Positions 54,028-63,351 of a stretch of DNA of 64,000 nt are shown here, in pieces. Positions within the stretch are counted from its first letter, which is position 1; each line of letters starts with the position of its first letter. The notes beneath the pieces are model-generated. The model was not told the origin of the DNA. It did no database searches and saw only the letters and a list, made by a program, of their open reading frames with translations. This stretch comes from Nitrospira sp. Its GTDB lineage: Bacteria; Nitrospirota; Nitrospiria; Nitrospirales; Nitrospiraceae. The translations under genes and the position numbers were made by a program. The stretch is from positions 620,001 through 684,000 of the forward strand of contig JACOEK010000001.1 in NCBI GenBank assembly GCA_024998595.1, written 5' to 3'.

Positions 54028-54306
54028 ACATATGACTTCGTTGCGGCGGGTTCGACACGGCTCGGCGTGTCCACACAACGTGCTGTATTCTAGCCCGTAC
54101 CATGTTCCCCCAAGGGAAACAGAGCGAGGGAGATCGTCAGCTGTGGCGCCACACATTCAATCGGCAACACCAGAGGCTGGGAGCGTGGTGGATCGGTTGA
54201 TGTTTCAGAAGGCACTACACCAGCATTGGTCACAGAAATGGCACTAATAGTTGAGAGAAATTTGTTTGCAGAGTGAGGGGCGGATTCGGCCTATGAGCGA
54301 GTCGCT

Positions 54307-54930
54307 CTATCGTCCGAAGTGGTAAGCGATGCCGAACATGAACAGGTTCGCTCGATAGTCGGCCGTGACATTGCTGCGATCGAACTTGAATTGGGCGAAG
54401 TTATACTTGTACTCAATGAAGGGGGCAATCGACTCCGTCATATAGTATCGAATACCGGCCAACACGTTGAAACTGGGGGCAAAGGAGGCTTCTGGCCGGA
54501 ATCCACCGCTGGAGATATTTCCTACATTCAGGCCAATGCCTAGCCCAGCATAGGGCTCGACTTTGTATTGATAGCCGGTGACGCGGACCAATGCATTAAA
54601 TGCCAGTGAGTGCACCATCAAATCAGCACCAGGGATCGGTCCCGACAGTCGGGGGTTGCTGGACGTCGGCAGGGTTTGTTGTTTGATGCCGGGGGTGGAA
54701 CGGTATGCGTCTACTTCAAGCCCAAACCAGTTGTAGCCGCGATCATTAAAGTAATGACCGATCTTGCCTCCGTAAAACAAGTCTTTTTGGAGAGCCACCT
54801 TTCCGGCATCCGTGGTGTCAAAAGAGGGGGCGTTCATGCCGACGCCTGCTGCAACATACGTTTCTGCAAGGGTGAGTGTGGGAACGCCCAGAAGGACCAG
54901 GTAGAAAAGCGTGACCAAGCAGCGACCCAT
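54307..54930 (-). CDS. outer membrane beta-barrel protein, OmpA/OmpX-like fold, unknown function
   Basis: Likely ATG at 54930 behind aggagaaata; signal peptide MGRCLVTLFYLVLLGVPTLTLAETYVAAGVG; C-terminal FMFGIAYHFGR. Confidence 0.7.
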   Translation of the reverse strand: MGRCLVTLFYLVLLGVPTLTLAETYVAAGVGMNAPSFDTTDAGKVALQKDLFYGGKIGHYFNDRGYNWFGLEVDAYRSTPGIKQQTLPTSSNPRLSGPIPGADLMVHSLAFNALVRVTGYQYKVEPYAGLGIGLNVGNISSGGFRPEASFAPSFNVLAGIRYYMTESIAPFIEYKYNFAQFKFDRSNVTADYRANLFMFGIAYHFGR

Positions 54931-55108
54931 TATTTCTCCTCTCACCGACAGAGATTTACTCAAAAACAGCTCAGGATGCTACTCTAACGGGCTTCACGCG
55001 AGGTGGCAAGCGAGAAAGTGTATCTGGGCTGCCGCAGCACATGACACGTCAGGTGGTACTCCTTATTGATCTGGTATACATATGAAAAGGCGACTGTGGC
55101 CGGCATAG

Positions 55109-57415
55109 TCAGCACTGCGTCTCCTCCCGGTGCAACAGTGTAGGGCGCAGGCAGAACCCTCGCCACGTCGATTGGTCCCAGGACCAATTGAGCAGTGCAT
55201 ATTCGGTATGGGTAAGATGCCGTTCGATGATTCGTCCGAATCCGCCGATGCGCAAGGAGAAGCCAGCGGGTAGAATGAAATCCCTCAAGAGCCCAAATTC
55301 GGTAAAGTCACCCGCATAGTATGCCGCATCACCCCGCTCCGTCACGAAGTGTTCCCCGCGCCAGATGGTGACATACGGGCGCCATCCCTCCAGGTTCAGG
55401 CCAGCTGTCAGTTGGTACCCTCGACCACGCACGATCGGTGAGCCGCTTTGGGTGGGTTCATTTTGGCTTGTGAGGTACAGTGCCATCACGTCGATCTCAC
55501 GAATCCAGGACAGCTGCGACCAGTACTGTCTGGGTTGAAAAGTGAACTGAGGGCCGAAGGCGGTCAGAAAGTTGTTCCCGGCAGGGCGATCGCGAGGAAT
55601 GCCCGCTCCAAAGAAGGTTCTGGATTCTGAATACTGCGCTCCACCGGAATGGGACCAATAGACCTGACCGTTGAAGGAAAAGTGCCCGGCCGAGACGCGC
55701 CCGGCATACCCCACGTCGAAGCGCTCCGCCTTTTGAAAAGTTTCCAACTGGCTCCAATTGATAAACACATCCTGTTGGTAATGTTCTCGATCTACCAGCA
55801 GTTGAAATCCCTGTTCGATCGGGCGGGTCAGCAACATCGCGTCATTAAAGAGCGCGTCCACGAACGGGTGGTTGCGGTGGAGCGTGCCGGCCACAAGGAG
55901 GACAGCCGGGACCATCTCATATTGTGCGGAGAGAATCGGCTGTACGGTGTGAAACCGTTGGGTCTCGCCCACCGGCAGACCGGCGAACAGACCGGCGTCG
56001 AGTGTCAGCTGAGGGCTGACCCGGTATTGAAGCACCGGAGAAAGATATTGGCCGGCAAAGGTTTGATTCGAGACGGGAACTCCGCCGATCTGTCGCACGC
56101 CGGGATAGGCTACATTGTAGACGTAGGTCAGCGCGTCAAGTTTGGCATGAAACCGGCGCTCTGATTCAGGCTCTTGCCGGTCGACAAATGGCCGTGAGAG
56201 AGACGCCCACACGTCCCCAATCAGGTCCGCGTGGTTCGTATCCCAATTCCAATTGAAGACCAAATATTCCTGATTCACCCACTTGAAGCTGTCCCGCGTC
56301 ATATAGTTGATGCTGTCTTCGGTGAAGAAGGCGCGAATGCGCCGCACCTGCGCTCCGAACTCGATGGAGGCGCGGTCTCCAAGTCGAACGGTTCGGGAAA
56401 AACCAAATTCCGGGAAATTGCTGGCCCTAAATTCCGGATCGCCCTGTTGACTGAGAAAGTTTCGACCTTTCCAAAAAGAGATATACGGCCGCCATCCGGC
56501 TACATCGAGCCAGGCGTGAAACTCATACCCTCGTCCACGACTGGCCTCCGAGCCAGCGTCTGGCTGGTTGTAACTCGTTAAGTATGTCAAGCGGATGCCG
56601 AGCTGATTCCACCAGACGGCTGAGCGAAAAAAACGGGAGGGTTCCAGTACCAGCTCAGGCCCCACAGCAACCACCAGATTGTCGCCTGCCTGGAATGACC
56701 GATCGAGTTTGAAAAGGGCCTGGCCATTGCGAACCCAATGGGCCTGACCGTTGAAGTGGAGAGGGCCAAACTTCACTTGCCCGGCGTATCCGACATCGAA
56801 TCGGTTCGTGGCCGAGCCACGAAAGGCCTGCTCCCAGTTGATAAACAGATCTTGCCGATAGAACTCGGAATCCACTAGCATTTGAGCCCCTTGCTCAATC
56901 GGCCGGAGGAAGCGGTTGCCGTTGTCAAACACCGCGTCGTGAAAATCACGATGTGGCGTGTGGATCGTGCCGACCATGGCAGCAATTTGTTCAGTCGGTT
57001 GATAGGTCAGGCGCAGAATCGGCCGGACTTGGGAAATCTCGGTATCGTGACCGAACGGCATATTGGCAAACAGGCCGAGCTCAGCTTCTAGTGAAGGAAG
57101 CAAACGCTTATAGATCGAGGCGTTGATCAGATTGCCGATTAGGGTCGTATCCCGTCCCAGTCCGTTGGTAAAGGTATTGTCTTCTAAGCCCTGTTTCTCG
57201 AGATTGAGTGCAAAGGTGGTGGCGGAGAAACGCATGTCAAAGAGATGAGAAGTGGGAATTCCGCCAATTTCTTCTGCCAGGAGTGGATGGGAGGGTCCCC
57301 AGCAGCAGAGGAAGAGAAGCACAATCGCCGGAAAACGACGACTGCGCAAGCAATGAGTGGTCAAGAGTTTCACGGTTGGGGGGGGATGATAAGAAGTAAG
57401 GTGGGCTGGCGTCAA
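55109..57415 (-). CDS. large predicted outer membrane protein with internal two-fold repeat, unknown function
   Basis: 768 aa; signal peptide-like LLFLCCWGPSHPLLAEE; two homologous halves (see findings). True start may be GTG at 57373. Confidence 0.7.
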   Translation of the reverse strand: MTPAHLTSYHPPPTVKLLTTHCLRSRRFPAIVLLFLCCWGPSHPLLAEEIGGIPTSHLFDMRFSATTFALNLEKQGLEDNTFTNGLGRDTTLIGNLINASIYKRLLPSLEAELGLFANMPFGHDTEISQVRPILRLTYQPTEQIAAMVGTIHTPHRDFHDAVFDNGNRFLRPIEQGAQMLVDSEFYRQDLFINWEQAFRGSATNRFDVGYAGQVKFGPLHFNGQAHWVRNGQALFKLDRSFQAGDNLVVAVGPELVLEPSRFFRSAVWWNQLGIRLTYLTSYNQPDAGSEASRGRGYEFHAWLDVAGWRPYISFWKGRNFLSQQGDPEFRASNFPEFGFSRTVRLGDRASIEFGAQVRRIRAFFTEDSINYMTRDSFKWVNQEYLVFNWNWDTNHADLIGDVWASLSRPFVDRQEPESERRFHAKLDALTYVYNVAYPGVRQIGGVPVSNQTFAGQYLSPVLQYRVSPQLTLDAGLFAGLPVGETQRFHTVQPILSAQYEMVPAVLLVAGTLHRNHPFVDALFNDAMLLTRPIEQGFQLLVDREHYQQDVFINWSQLETFQKAERFDVGYAGRVSAGHFSFNGQVYWSHSGGAQYSESRTFFGAGIPRDRPAGNNFLTAFGPQFTFQPRQYWSQLSWIREIDVMALYLTSQNEPTQSGSPIVRGRGYQLTAGLNLEGWRPYVTIWRGEHFVTERGDAAYYAGDFTEFGLLRDFILPAGFSLRIGGFGRIIERHLTHTEYALLNWSWDQSTWRGFCLRPTLLHREETQC

Positions 57416-57596
57416 ATGCTATATGGCTCCATAAGAGTGGTCGAGCGAGGTGGGACGATACCCATTAGCTCGGTTTCGCTGGATGCGCGCATATAACCCA
57501 GCCCGGGCTGTAGAAAGTTAAGAGCTGCTCTTAGACCCAGACGTGCCGGCGTATGGGGAGAAGCCTATAGATGAACACTCGCCGTTTGCAAAGCGC

Positions 57597-58913
57597 ATGA
57601 CAAAGGACATTCTCAAACATTGGGCGCTGACCGCACAAATTGCCCTCAATACCCTTATTGGATATTTGTTCATAAAATTCTTAGCATCCAATTGGGGCGC
57701 CTCAGCGCACAAAGACGCTTTCGATGTTGCCTATTCCATCCCTTTCCTGCTGATGAGCGTCAGCGGGGTCACGTTTCTAGAGGCGGTCATTACCACTAGA
57801 TTTTCAATTATGCATGGGAATGACCGTGCCCGAGCCATAGCTATGTTCTCAGGCATGCTCAATTATCTGCTTATCTTCTCGACTTGCCTCATAGGGCTGA
57901 CCGTTATGTTTTCAGCTCAGTTCACAGAATTGTTGGCTCCTGGTCTTCAGGAAGCAGCTAAGCAAGAGGCGCAAGACCTCATGCTCCTATTCATGCCGTT
58001 AGTGATGGTATTGGGGGTAGGCTCACTCCTGAGCGCGATCCTCACCGCGCATCACGTGCCTGTTGGCACCGAGGTGTATCAGTTGATAAGCCGCTTGGGC
58101 CTCATAGGCGGATGGTTGATCTTTGGATATGTTCCTACCCTCAAAGAAACAGCTATTTCATTGTCTGTATTCGGGGCATGCGGGCTTCTCTTCATGTGGA
58201 TTATTTTTGCCCGAGTCACGAAGCTTCAGTACAAGCCCTGGATCAGCAGCGAACACAATGAGATTCGACAAGTCTTGAGTCAAGGAATGGGGTTGCTCCT
58301 GACGTCCGTGTTGGCTCAAGCGGCGCTAGCATATCTACGGAGACTTGGGTCGCTTGATGGGGTGGGAACCATTGCCATGCTGTCGTATGCGTTAGCACTG
58401 ATTTATCCGCTGTCAATTTTAGCTGCCAAGCCGATCGCGCTGGTGATAGGTCCGCGGTATATCCGCTATATGCAATCAGGCGATTTCAGGTCGGCCAAGA
58501 ATGTGCTGTATTTCTCCTGCGGAGGTTTGCTTTTGGTCACTCTTGCGATCGCAGCGGTGATCTACGGCAACGTTCAGGCAGTGATTGAGTTTATTCTTGG
58601 CGGCGGTGAATTTGATGCATCGGTTGCAAGCGTGACGGGTGGTCTGTTGGGGCTCGCCATCTGGGGCTTGCCAGCCGAGGCTCTCTCGAGAGTCTTGCTA
58701 GTCCCGCTCCTCAATGACGGGCGAATGCATGCGGTATCAGTCATTTATTCCACCAGATATATTCTGCAAATGGGCCTCAGCTATGCGCTATTTAATTGGT
58801 CAGGGAAAAATGGGCTAATATGGAGTTATGTTGTTGCAGTTGGGCTGCAGGTGTTTTTGGAAGCAGGCTACCTTTTCTATATCATGGGGAAAAAAGCGTC
58901 GAAGTTTAGCTGA
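57597..58913 (+). CDS. MviN/MurJ-like polysaccharide flippase
   Basis: Likely ATG at 57597; polytopic; WGASAHKDAFDVAYSIPFLLMSVSGVTFLEAVITTRF, GTEVYQLISRLGLIGGWLIFGYVPT. Confidence 0.75.
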   Translation: MTKDILKHWALTAQIALNTLIGYLFIKFLASNWGASAHKDAFDVAYSIPFLLMSVSGVTFLEAVITTRFSIMHGNDRARAIAMFSGMLNYLLIFSTCLIGLTVMFSAQFTELLAPGLQEAAKQEAQDLMLLFMPLVMVLGVGSLLSAILTAHHVPVGTEVYQLISRLGLIGGWLIFGYVPTLKETAISLSVFGACGLLFMWIIFARVTKLQYKPWISSEHNEIRQVLSQGMGLLLTSVLAQAALAYLRRLGSLDGVGTIAMLSYALALIYPLSILAAKPIALVIGPRYIRYMQSGDFRSAKNVLYFSCGGLLLVTLAIAAVIYGNVQAVIEFILGGGEFDASVASVTGGLLGLAIWGLPAEALSRVLLVPLLNDGRMHAVSVIYSTRYILQMGLSYALFNWSGKNGLIWSYVVAVGLQVFLEAGYLFYIMGKKASKFS

Positions 58914-58980
58914 AATGATGACTGGGCCTCGATACTAAGCGGACTGTGAAGCACTGCTGCATACCGGTTCTGACGGTTGT

Positions 58981-60387
58981 ATGGATGATCCATTTTTATA
59001 TCTTCTTCTCACGGTCCTAACCGGTATTGCCACGATACCATTCGGACTTTTTCCCTTGAAAAAAAAGAAGGATATCTTCGATCCGATTTATTGGGCGTCG
59101 GCCTTCTTCCTCCTGTTGTTTGTGGTGCGAGCAATCTTCGATCTTACGCTCGGATCGGCATTTCTATCCCCACCGTTTGATGAGCGAACTGCTCATGCCT
59201 TTATTCTCGCAGTGTTGTACCTCATTCCAAGTTTGGTCTGTTTCTTCATAGCCTACTATTCGACTCTCGGTGATTGCATTGCTCGGACACTTCCTGCCTT
59301 GCCAGTTAAATGGAGAAGCGAGCGAGTCACCCTTCTATTGCCGGTGCTGATCGGCGTGGGACTGCTTTCTCAGTTTTTGCTTATCCAATACTTGGGGGGA
59401 TTGTCTAATTTTCTTGATGACAAACAGCGCACCCTCACTGAGCCGGGACAAGGATTTTTGGCAGCGGGAGTTTCACTGGTTCCTCTGGCTTTCGGGGTTG
59501 CCTTGACCAGATGCCTGGTCGATAAAACCGGGCGGATTGTGACTTACCTCGTGTTGTTGCCTCTCGTTCTGGTGTTAGGCCTGATTTCTGGGTCGAAAGC
59601 GGCATTTCTCGGACCGTTCTTGGCGATATTGGTCTCAGTCCATTACCTAAGAAAGCGCGTGAGTTTTGGAGTCATTGTTCTATTTGCGCTACTCGCCGTA
59701 TTGGTCTTTCCGATGTTCAACTTATACCGTCAAGTCGGAACCATTGATCGTACGCTTGAAACAATTGATCAATTTCCGGGCTCTTTTTACGGGGACGACC
59801 TGCCGCCGGAAGAAGTGGCAGCGATGCTTGTGAGGAGTGCCCTGAGCAGGTTTCTGGGCATCGACTCACTCACCTATATTATTAGGGATACGCCGGAGAT
59901 CATGGATTTTCAGTACGGTCGCACCGTTATTGGGGCGGTATTAGCATGGGTGCCGCGACAAATTTGGGCGGATAAGCCGGTGGGATTTGCCCAGTTATTT
60001 GGAGAGACATATCTAGGACATATTTTTTACGGAACTGGGACTGCGGCTGCGCCAACTTTACTCGGAGAGGCATACCTCAATTGGCACATCGGAGGGATGG
60101 TGGCGCTCGCATTGCTGTGTGGAGTGCTGGTGCGATGTTCATATGCGTATCTCATTGAACAACAGTTTGGACAGCCGGCCGTGTTTTTATATAGTTGCCT
60201 CTTTTTACACCTCTTCACCTTTTGGGAGCGAAGCATAGATGGTATTGTCGTGGCCACATTAATGCTCCTTTTTCAAGCCGCTGTGGTGATCCTGTTGGTA
60301 GGGGGACCGTCCGTTCCCAAAAGATCGTCTTTTCCCGAGGTCATACAATTGTACCGGGCATCGAAAGCGCCGAGAGACAATCAATGA
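58981..60387 (+). CDS. O-antigen/oligosaccharide repeat unit polymerase-like membrane protein
   Basis: 468 aa polytopic; GLISGSKAAFLGPFLAILVSVHYL, VPRQIWADKPVGFAQLFGETYLG, TLLGEAYLNWHIGGMVALALLCGVLV. Confidence 0.75.
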   Translation: MDDPFLYLLLTVLTGIATIPFGLFPLKKKKDIFDPIYWASAFFLLLFVVRAIFDLTLGSAFLSPPFDERTAHAFILAVLYLIPSLVCFFIAYYSTLGDCIARTLPALPVKWRSERVTLLLPVLIGVGLLSQFLLIQYLGGLSNFLDDKQRTLTEPGQGFLAAGVSLVPLAFGVALTRCLVDKTGRIVTYLVLLPLVLVLGLISGSKAAFLGPFLAILVSVHYLRKRVSFGVIVLFALLAVLVFPMFNLYRQVGTIDRTLETIDQFPGSFYGDDLPPEEVAAMLVRSALSRFLGIDSLTYIIRDTPEIMDFQYGRTVIGAVLAWVPRQIWADKPVGFAQLFGETYLGHIFYGTGTAAAPTLLGEAYLNWHIGGMVALALLCGVLVRCSYAYLIEQQFGQPAVFLYSCLFLHLFTFWERSIDGIVVATLMLLFQAAVVILLVGGPSVPKRSSFPEVIQLYRASKAPRDNQ

Positions 60388-61421
60388 AGGGGTTGCTCTC
60401 TGAAGTCACTAGAGGAATTTTTGTATTAAATCACCATGGATTTGGGAATGTTGTTTTGAGCCTTCCCTTGCTTCGAGCGATCTCACGATGGGCACTGAAC
60501 AAATATGTTGTGCGGGTTCTGTTTAGGAGCTCAGAGTATTTTGAACTCATTCAGAACGACGTAGTGGGTATTGAGCCCATCTATCTTCGTGCTCGATACG
60601 AGGGATTCAAAGGATTGTATAACCTTCGATTGGATTTTGGAGGAACGGCGGATTTGCTCATCGCGGTGCCCGGTGTACCGGTGAGCACTGCCGTTGCTGT
60701 CAAAATTGCAATTGGAGCCGATCATATGGCCGGCGAAGTACTGCCTTCCAAGCAGTGGCTATTTTCTGTGTCGGCAGAAAAAGAATGGACCAAGTCCATT
60801 TTGAAAAGTCAGCAGGAACTTGCGCTGTCCTTGGGCCTTCATATGGATATTCCCCATCCAGTTCTGAGTCTTTCGAAAACAGAAGAGGAGTGGGGACGGA
60901 AGACTGTCAGCGAGGCTTTTGAGAAGCCTGTCCATCCGATTATCGGTGTCCAGTGCGGTGCGAAAGAGGTGGCCAAGCAATGGCCTGCTCATTCATTTGG
61001 GCAAGCGCTTGCCTTATTAAGATGCAAATTTCCCGATCTTGGTGTGGTCAGCTTCGGCTCGAAAGGAGAACAGGCAGAAACTTCCGCTGCGCGAAGTGTG
61101 ACGGGGGGGATTCCTTGGTTGGATGGTGTGGGAAAATGGACTATTAGAGAAAGTCTAGCGATCTTAAAACAATGCAACGTCATCTTGTCCGGTGATACGG
61201 GGATTATGCATATGGCCGCAGGTCTTGGGATTTCGACTGTCAGTGTATTTGGTCCGACTTCACCTGAAAGACTTGCTCCCTTATATGCTGGTGGAGTCGT
61301 TGCCAGACCTACGACGTCCTGTCACCCCTGTTTCCGTGACAAATGGACACATTGTGAATGTATCAGGTTGATCTCGCCAGATGAGATTGTCGGATTGCTC
61401 GAGCATTGTTTAGGAAAGTGA
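60384..61421 (+). CDS. glycosyltransferase family 9 (heptosyltransferase-like)
   Basis: ATG at 60384 overlapping the polymerase stop (ATGA); NHHGFGNVVLSLPLLRAI, GVQCGAKEVAKQWPAHSFGQAL, LSGDTGIMHMAAGLGISTVSVFGPTSPERLAPL. Confidence 0.9.
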   Translation: MKGLLSEVTRGIFVLNHHGFGNVVLSLPLLRAISRWALNKYVVRVLFRSSEYFELIQNDVVGIEPIYLRARYEGFKGLYNLRLDFGGTADLLIAVPGVPVSTAVAVKIAIGADHMAGEVLPSKQWLFSVSAEKEWTKSILKSQQELALSLGLHMDIPHPVLSLSKTEEEWGRKTVSEAFEKPVHPIIGVQCGAKEVAKQWPAHSFGQALALLRCKFPDLGVVSFGSKGEQAETSAARSVTGGIPWLDGVGKWTIRESLAILKQCNVILSGDTGIMHMAAGLGISTVSVFGPTSPERLAPLYAGGVVARPTTSCHPCFRDKWTHCECIRLISPDEIVGLLEHCLGK

Positions 61422-61551
61422 GATGCTTCTCAAGTATGTTCACGAAACATAGTTGAGTCTCAATTGAATGAGTCATGTATCCTGTTATTGTAGTTGCTCC
61501 GTACTGTGCAGGGCAGGCAGGCAATCTCTCCCTTCAGGGATAAGCTAGATA

Positions 61552-62601
61552 ATGCTCACGCTTACTTCCAAGCCATTCGTCACTATTCTTGTGCCATGCC
61601 GTAATGAGGTGCGGTATATCGGCGCCTGTCTTCTTTCCATCCTTGGGAATACATACGACGACCATTTGTTGGAAGTGCTTGTGATTGATGGGTTGAGTGA
61701 TGATGGAACAAGGAAGGAGATCGAGCGAATAGCCGCAAACCATCCATCGGTCAGGATGGTAGATAATCCCAAGCGTACGACTCCTGCGGCGTTGAACGTG
61801 GGGATTCAGCAAGCCAAAGGAGATGTCCTCATCCGGATGGACGCTCATGCAACCTATCCTCCCGATTACATTTCCAAATTGATAGACTGGCAATGCAAAA
61901 CAGGCGCGGACAATGTCGGAGGGATTCGAATCGCGGTTGCTGCGGATCGAACTCCCATGGCCGCTGCAATTGCCTGTGGAGTCTCACACCCGTTCGGGGT
62001 CGGAACGTCCAATTACCAAGTCGGACTTTCTGCCCCTAAATGGGTGGATACCGTGTGGGGTGGCTGCTTCAAAAAGGAACTCTTTAAGACAATTGGTTCT
62101 TTCGATGAACAATTCATTAGAAATCAGGACGATGAATTCAATCATCGCCTCATTGCCAAGGGCGGACGGGTGTTGCTCGTGCCAGATGTGCACGCTTTTT
62201 ATGTGGCGAGAAATTCTCTCTCCAAGTTGTGGTGTATGTTTTACCAGTACGGATATTTCAAGCCCCTCACAAGACATAAGCTCGGTAAAATTATGACTGG
62301 GAGGCAACTTGCTCCTGCCGCGATGGTGATAAGCGGCGCGCTTTCATTGGTTTTAGCCATTGTTTTCCCGAAGTCCCTCATCTTGTTCATCGCATTGGTA
62401 TCCGTGTATGTGACAGCTAGTGCCGCCCTCGGCATTCAGATCGGCATGAAAAATGGCTGGTTGTGTGGTCTCTGGATGCTCGTCGTTTTTCCGATAATTC
62501 ACTTAAGTTATGGGATCGGATTTCTCCAGGGTGCACTGACTTTCTGGCTCTTGCCGAAGCAACGTACTGGCGATGTGACAGCGACACCTCTTTCGAGATG
62601 A
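61552..62601 (+). CDS. glycosyltransferase family 2
   Basis: 349 aa; FVTILVPCRNEVRYIGACLLSILGNTYDDHLLEVLVIDGLSDDGT, RMDAHATYPPDYI, C-terminal TM segments. Confidence 0.92.
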   Translation: MLTLTSKPFVTILVPCRNEVRYIGACLLSILGNTYDDHLLEVLVIDGLSDDGTRKEIERIAANHPSVRMVDNPKRTTPAALNVGIQQAKGDVLIRMDAHATYPPDYISKLIDWQCKTGADNVGGIRIAVAADRTPMAAAIACGVSHPFGVGTSNYQVGLSAPKWVDTVWGGCFKKELFKTIGSFDEQFIRNQDDEFNHRLIAKGGRVLLVPDVHAFYVARNSLSKLWCMFYQYGYFKPLTRHKLGKIMTGRQLAPAAMVISGALSLVLAIVFPKSLILFIALVSVYVTASAALGIQIGMKNGWLCGLWMLVVFPIIHLSYGIGFLQGALTFWLLPKQRTGDVTATPLSR

Positions 62602-62642
62602 TCCCTGTTCAAGAGTGGCTGGTTGGATAGTTGGGTAGGACG

Positions 62643-63347
62643 ATGACGCCATTCGATGAAGAGGAAGCTCGACTTCGACAGGTCGTGACGCGACGAGTGC
62701 AGCAACTGCCGCATGACCTCTATGCAATGACCAACTGCGGTCAATTGTATATGTTGCAGGAGCGAGAACGCCGGGTTCTGAGCATTTTGCGGAAGAACAA
62801 GTCCGACGTGCTCAACGTAGGTCGTATCCTTGAAGTAGGCTGCGGAACAGGCCTTTGGATTCGTGACCTCATCAGATGGGGTGTCAATCCCGCCCGCATT
62901 ACTGGAGTAGAGCTTTTGCCAGAACGCGCGGTCGAGGCACGGCGACTATGTCCCGCAGAAGTGTCTATCCATTGTGGGAATGCTGCGACCCTTACATTTC
63001 CGGCGGATACGTTTGACCTTGTCATTCAGTCCACCGTGTTTACGTCTATTCTGAATCGAGAGGTTCAGAAGGATTTGGCTCGAGAAATGCTCAGGGTCCT
63101 CAAACCCGACGGGTTCATCCTCTGGTATGACTTTCATCTGAATAATCCCCGGAATCCTGACGTGCGTGGTGTCACACGGTATGATGTTCAACGACTCTTC
63201 CCCCAGTGTCACATCCAGCTAGCGCCCATTACGCTCGCTCCGCCGCTCGTCCGGCTCTTGGCGCCAGTTTCCTGGCTGGGCTGCCATTTGTTAAGCCTGG
63301 TGCCATTCTTTTGCACGCACTACCTCGGAATCATAAGGAAACGTTGA
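62643..63347 (+). CDS. class I SAM-dependent methyltransferase
   Basis: Likely ATG at 62643; RILEVGCGTGLWIRDLIRWGVNPARITGVELLPERAVEARRLCP, FDLVIQSTVFTSIL. Confidence 0.9.
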   Translation: MTPFDEEEARLRQVVTRRVQQLPHDLYAMTNCGQLYMLQERERRVLSILRKNKSDVLNVGRILEVGCGTGLWIRDLIRWGVNPARITGVELLPERAVEARRLCPAEVSIHCGNAATLTFPADTFDLVIQSTVFTSILNREVQKDLAREMLRVLKPDGFILWYDFHLNNPRNPDVRGVTRYDVQRLFPQCHIQLAPITLAPPLVRLLAPVSWLGCHLLSLVPFFCTHYLGIIRKR

Positions 63348-63351
63348 TGCA

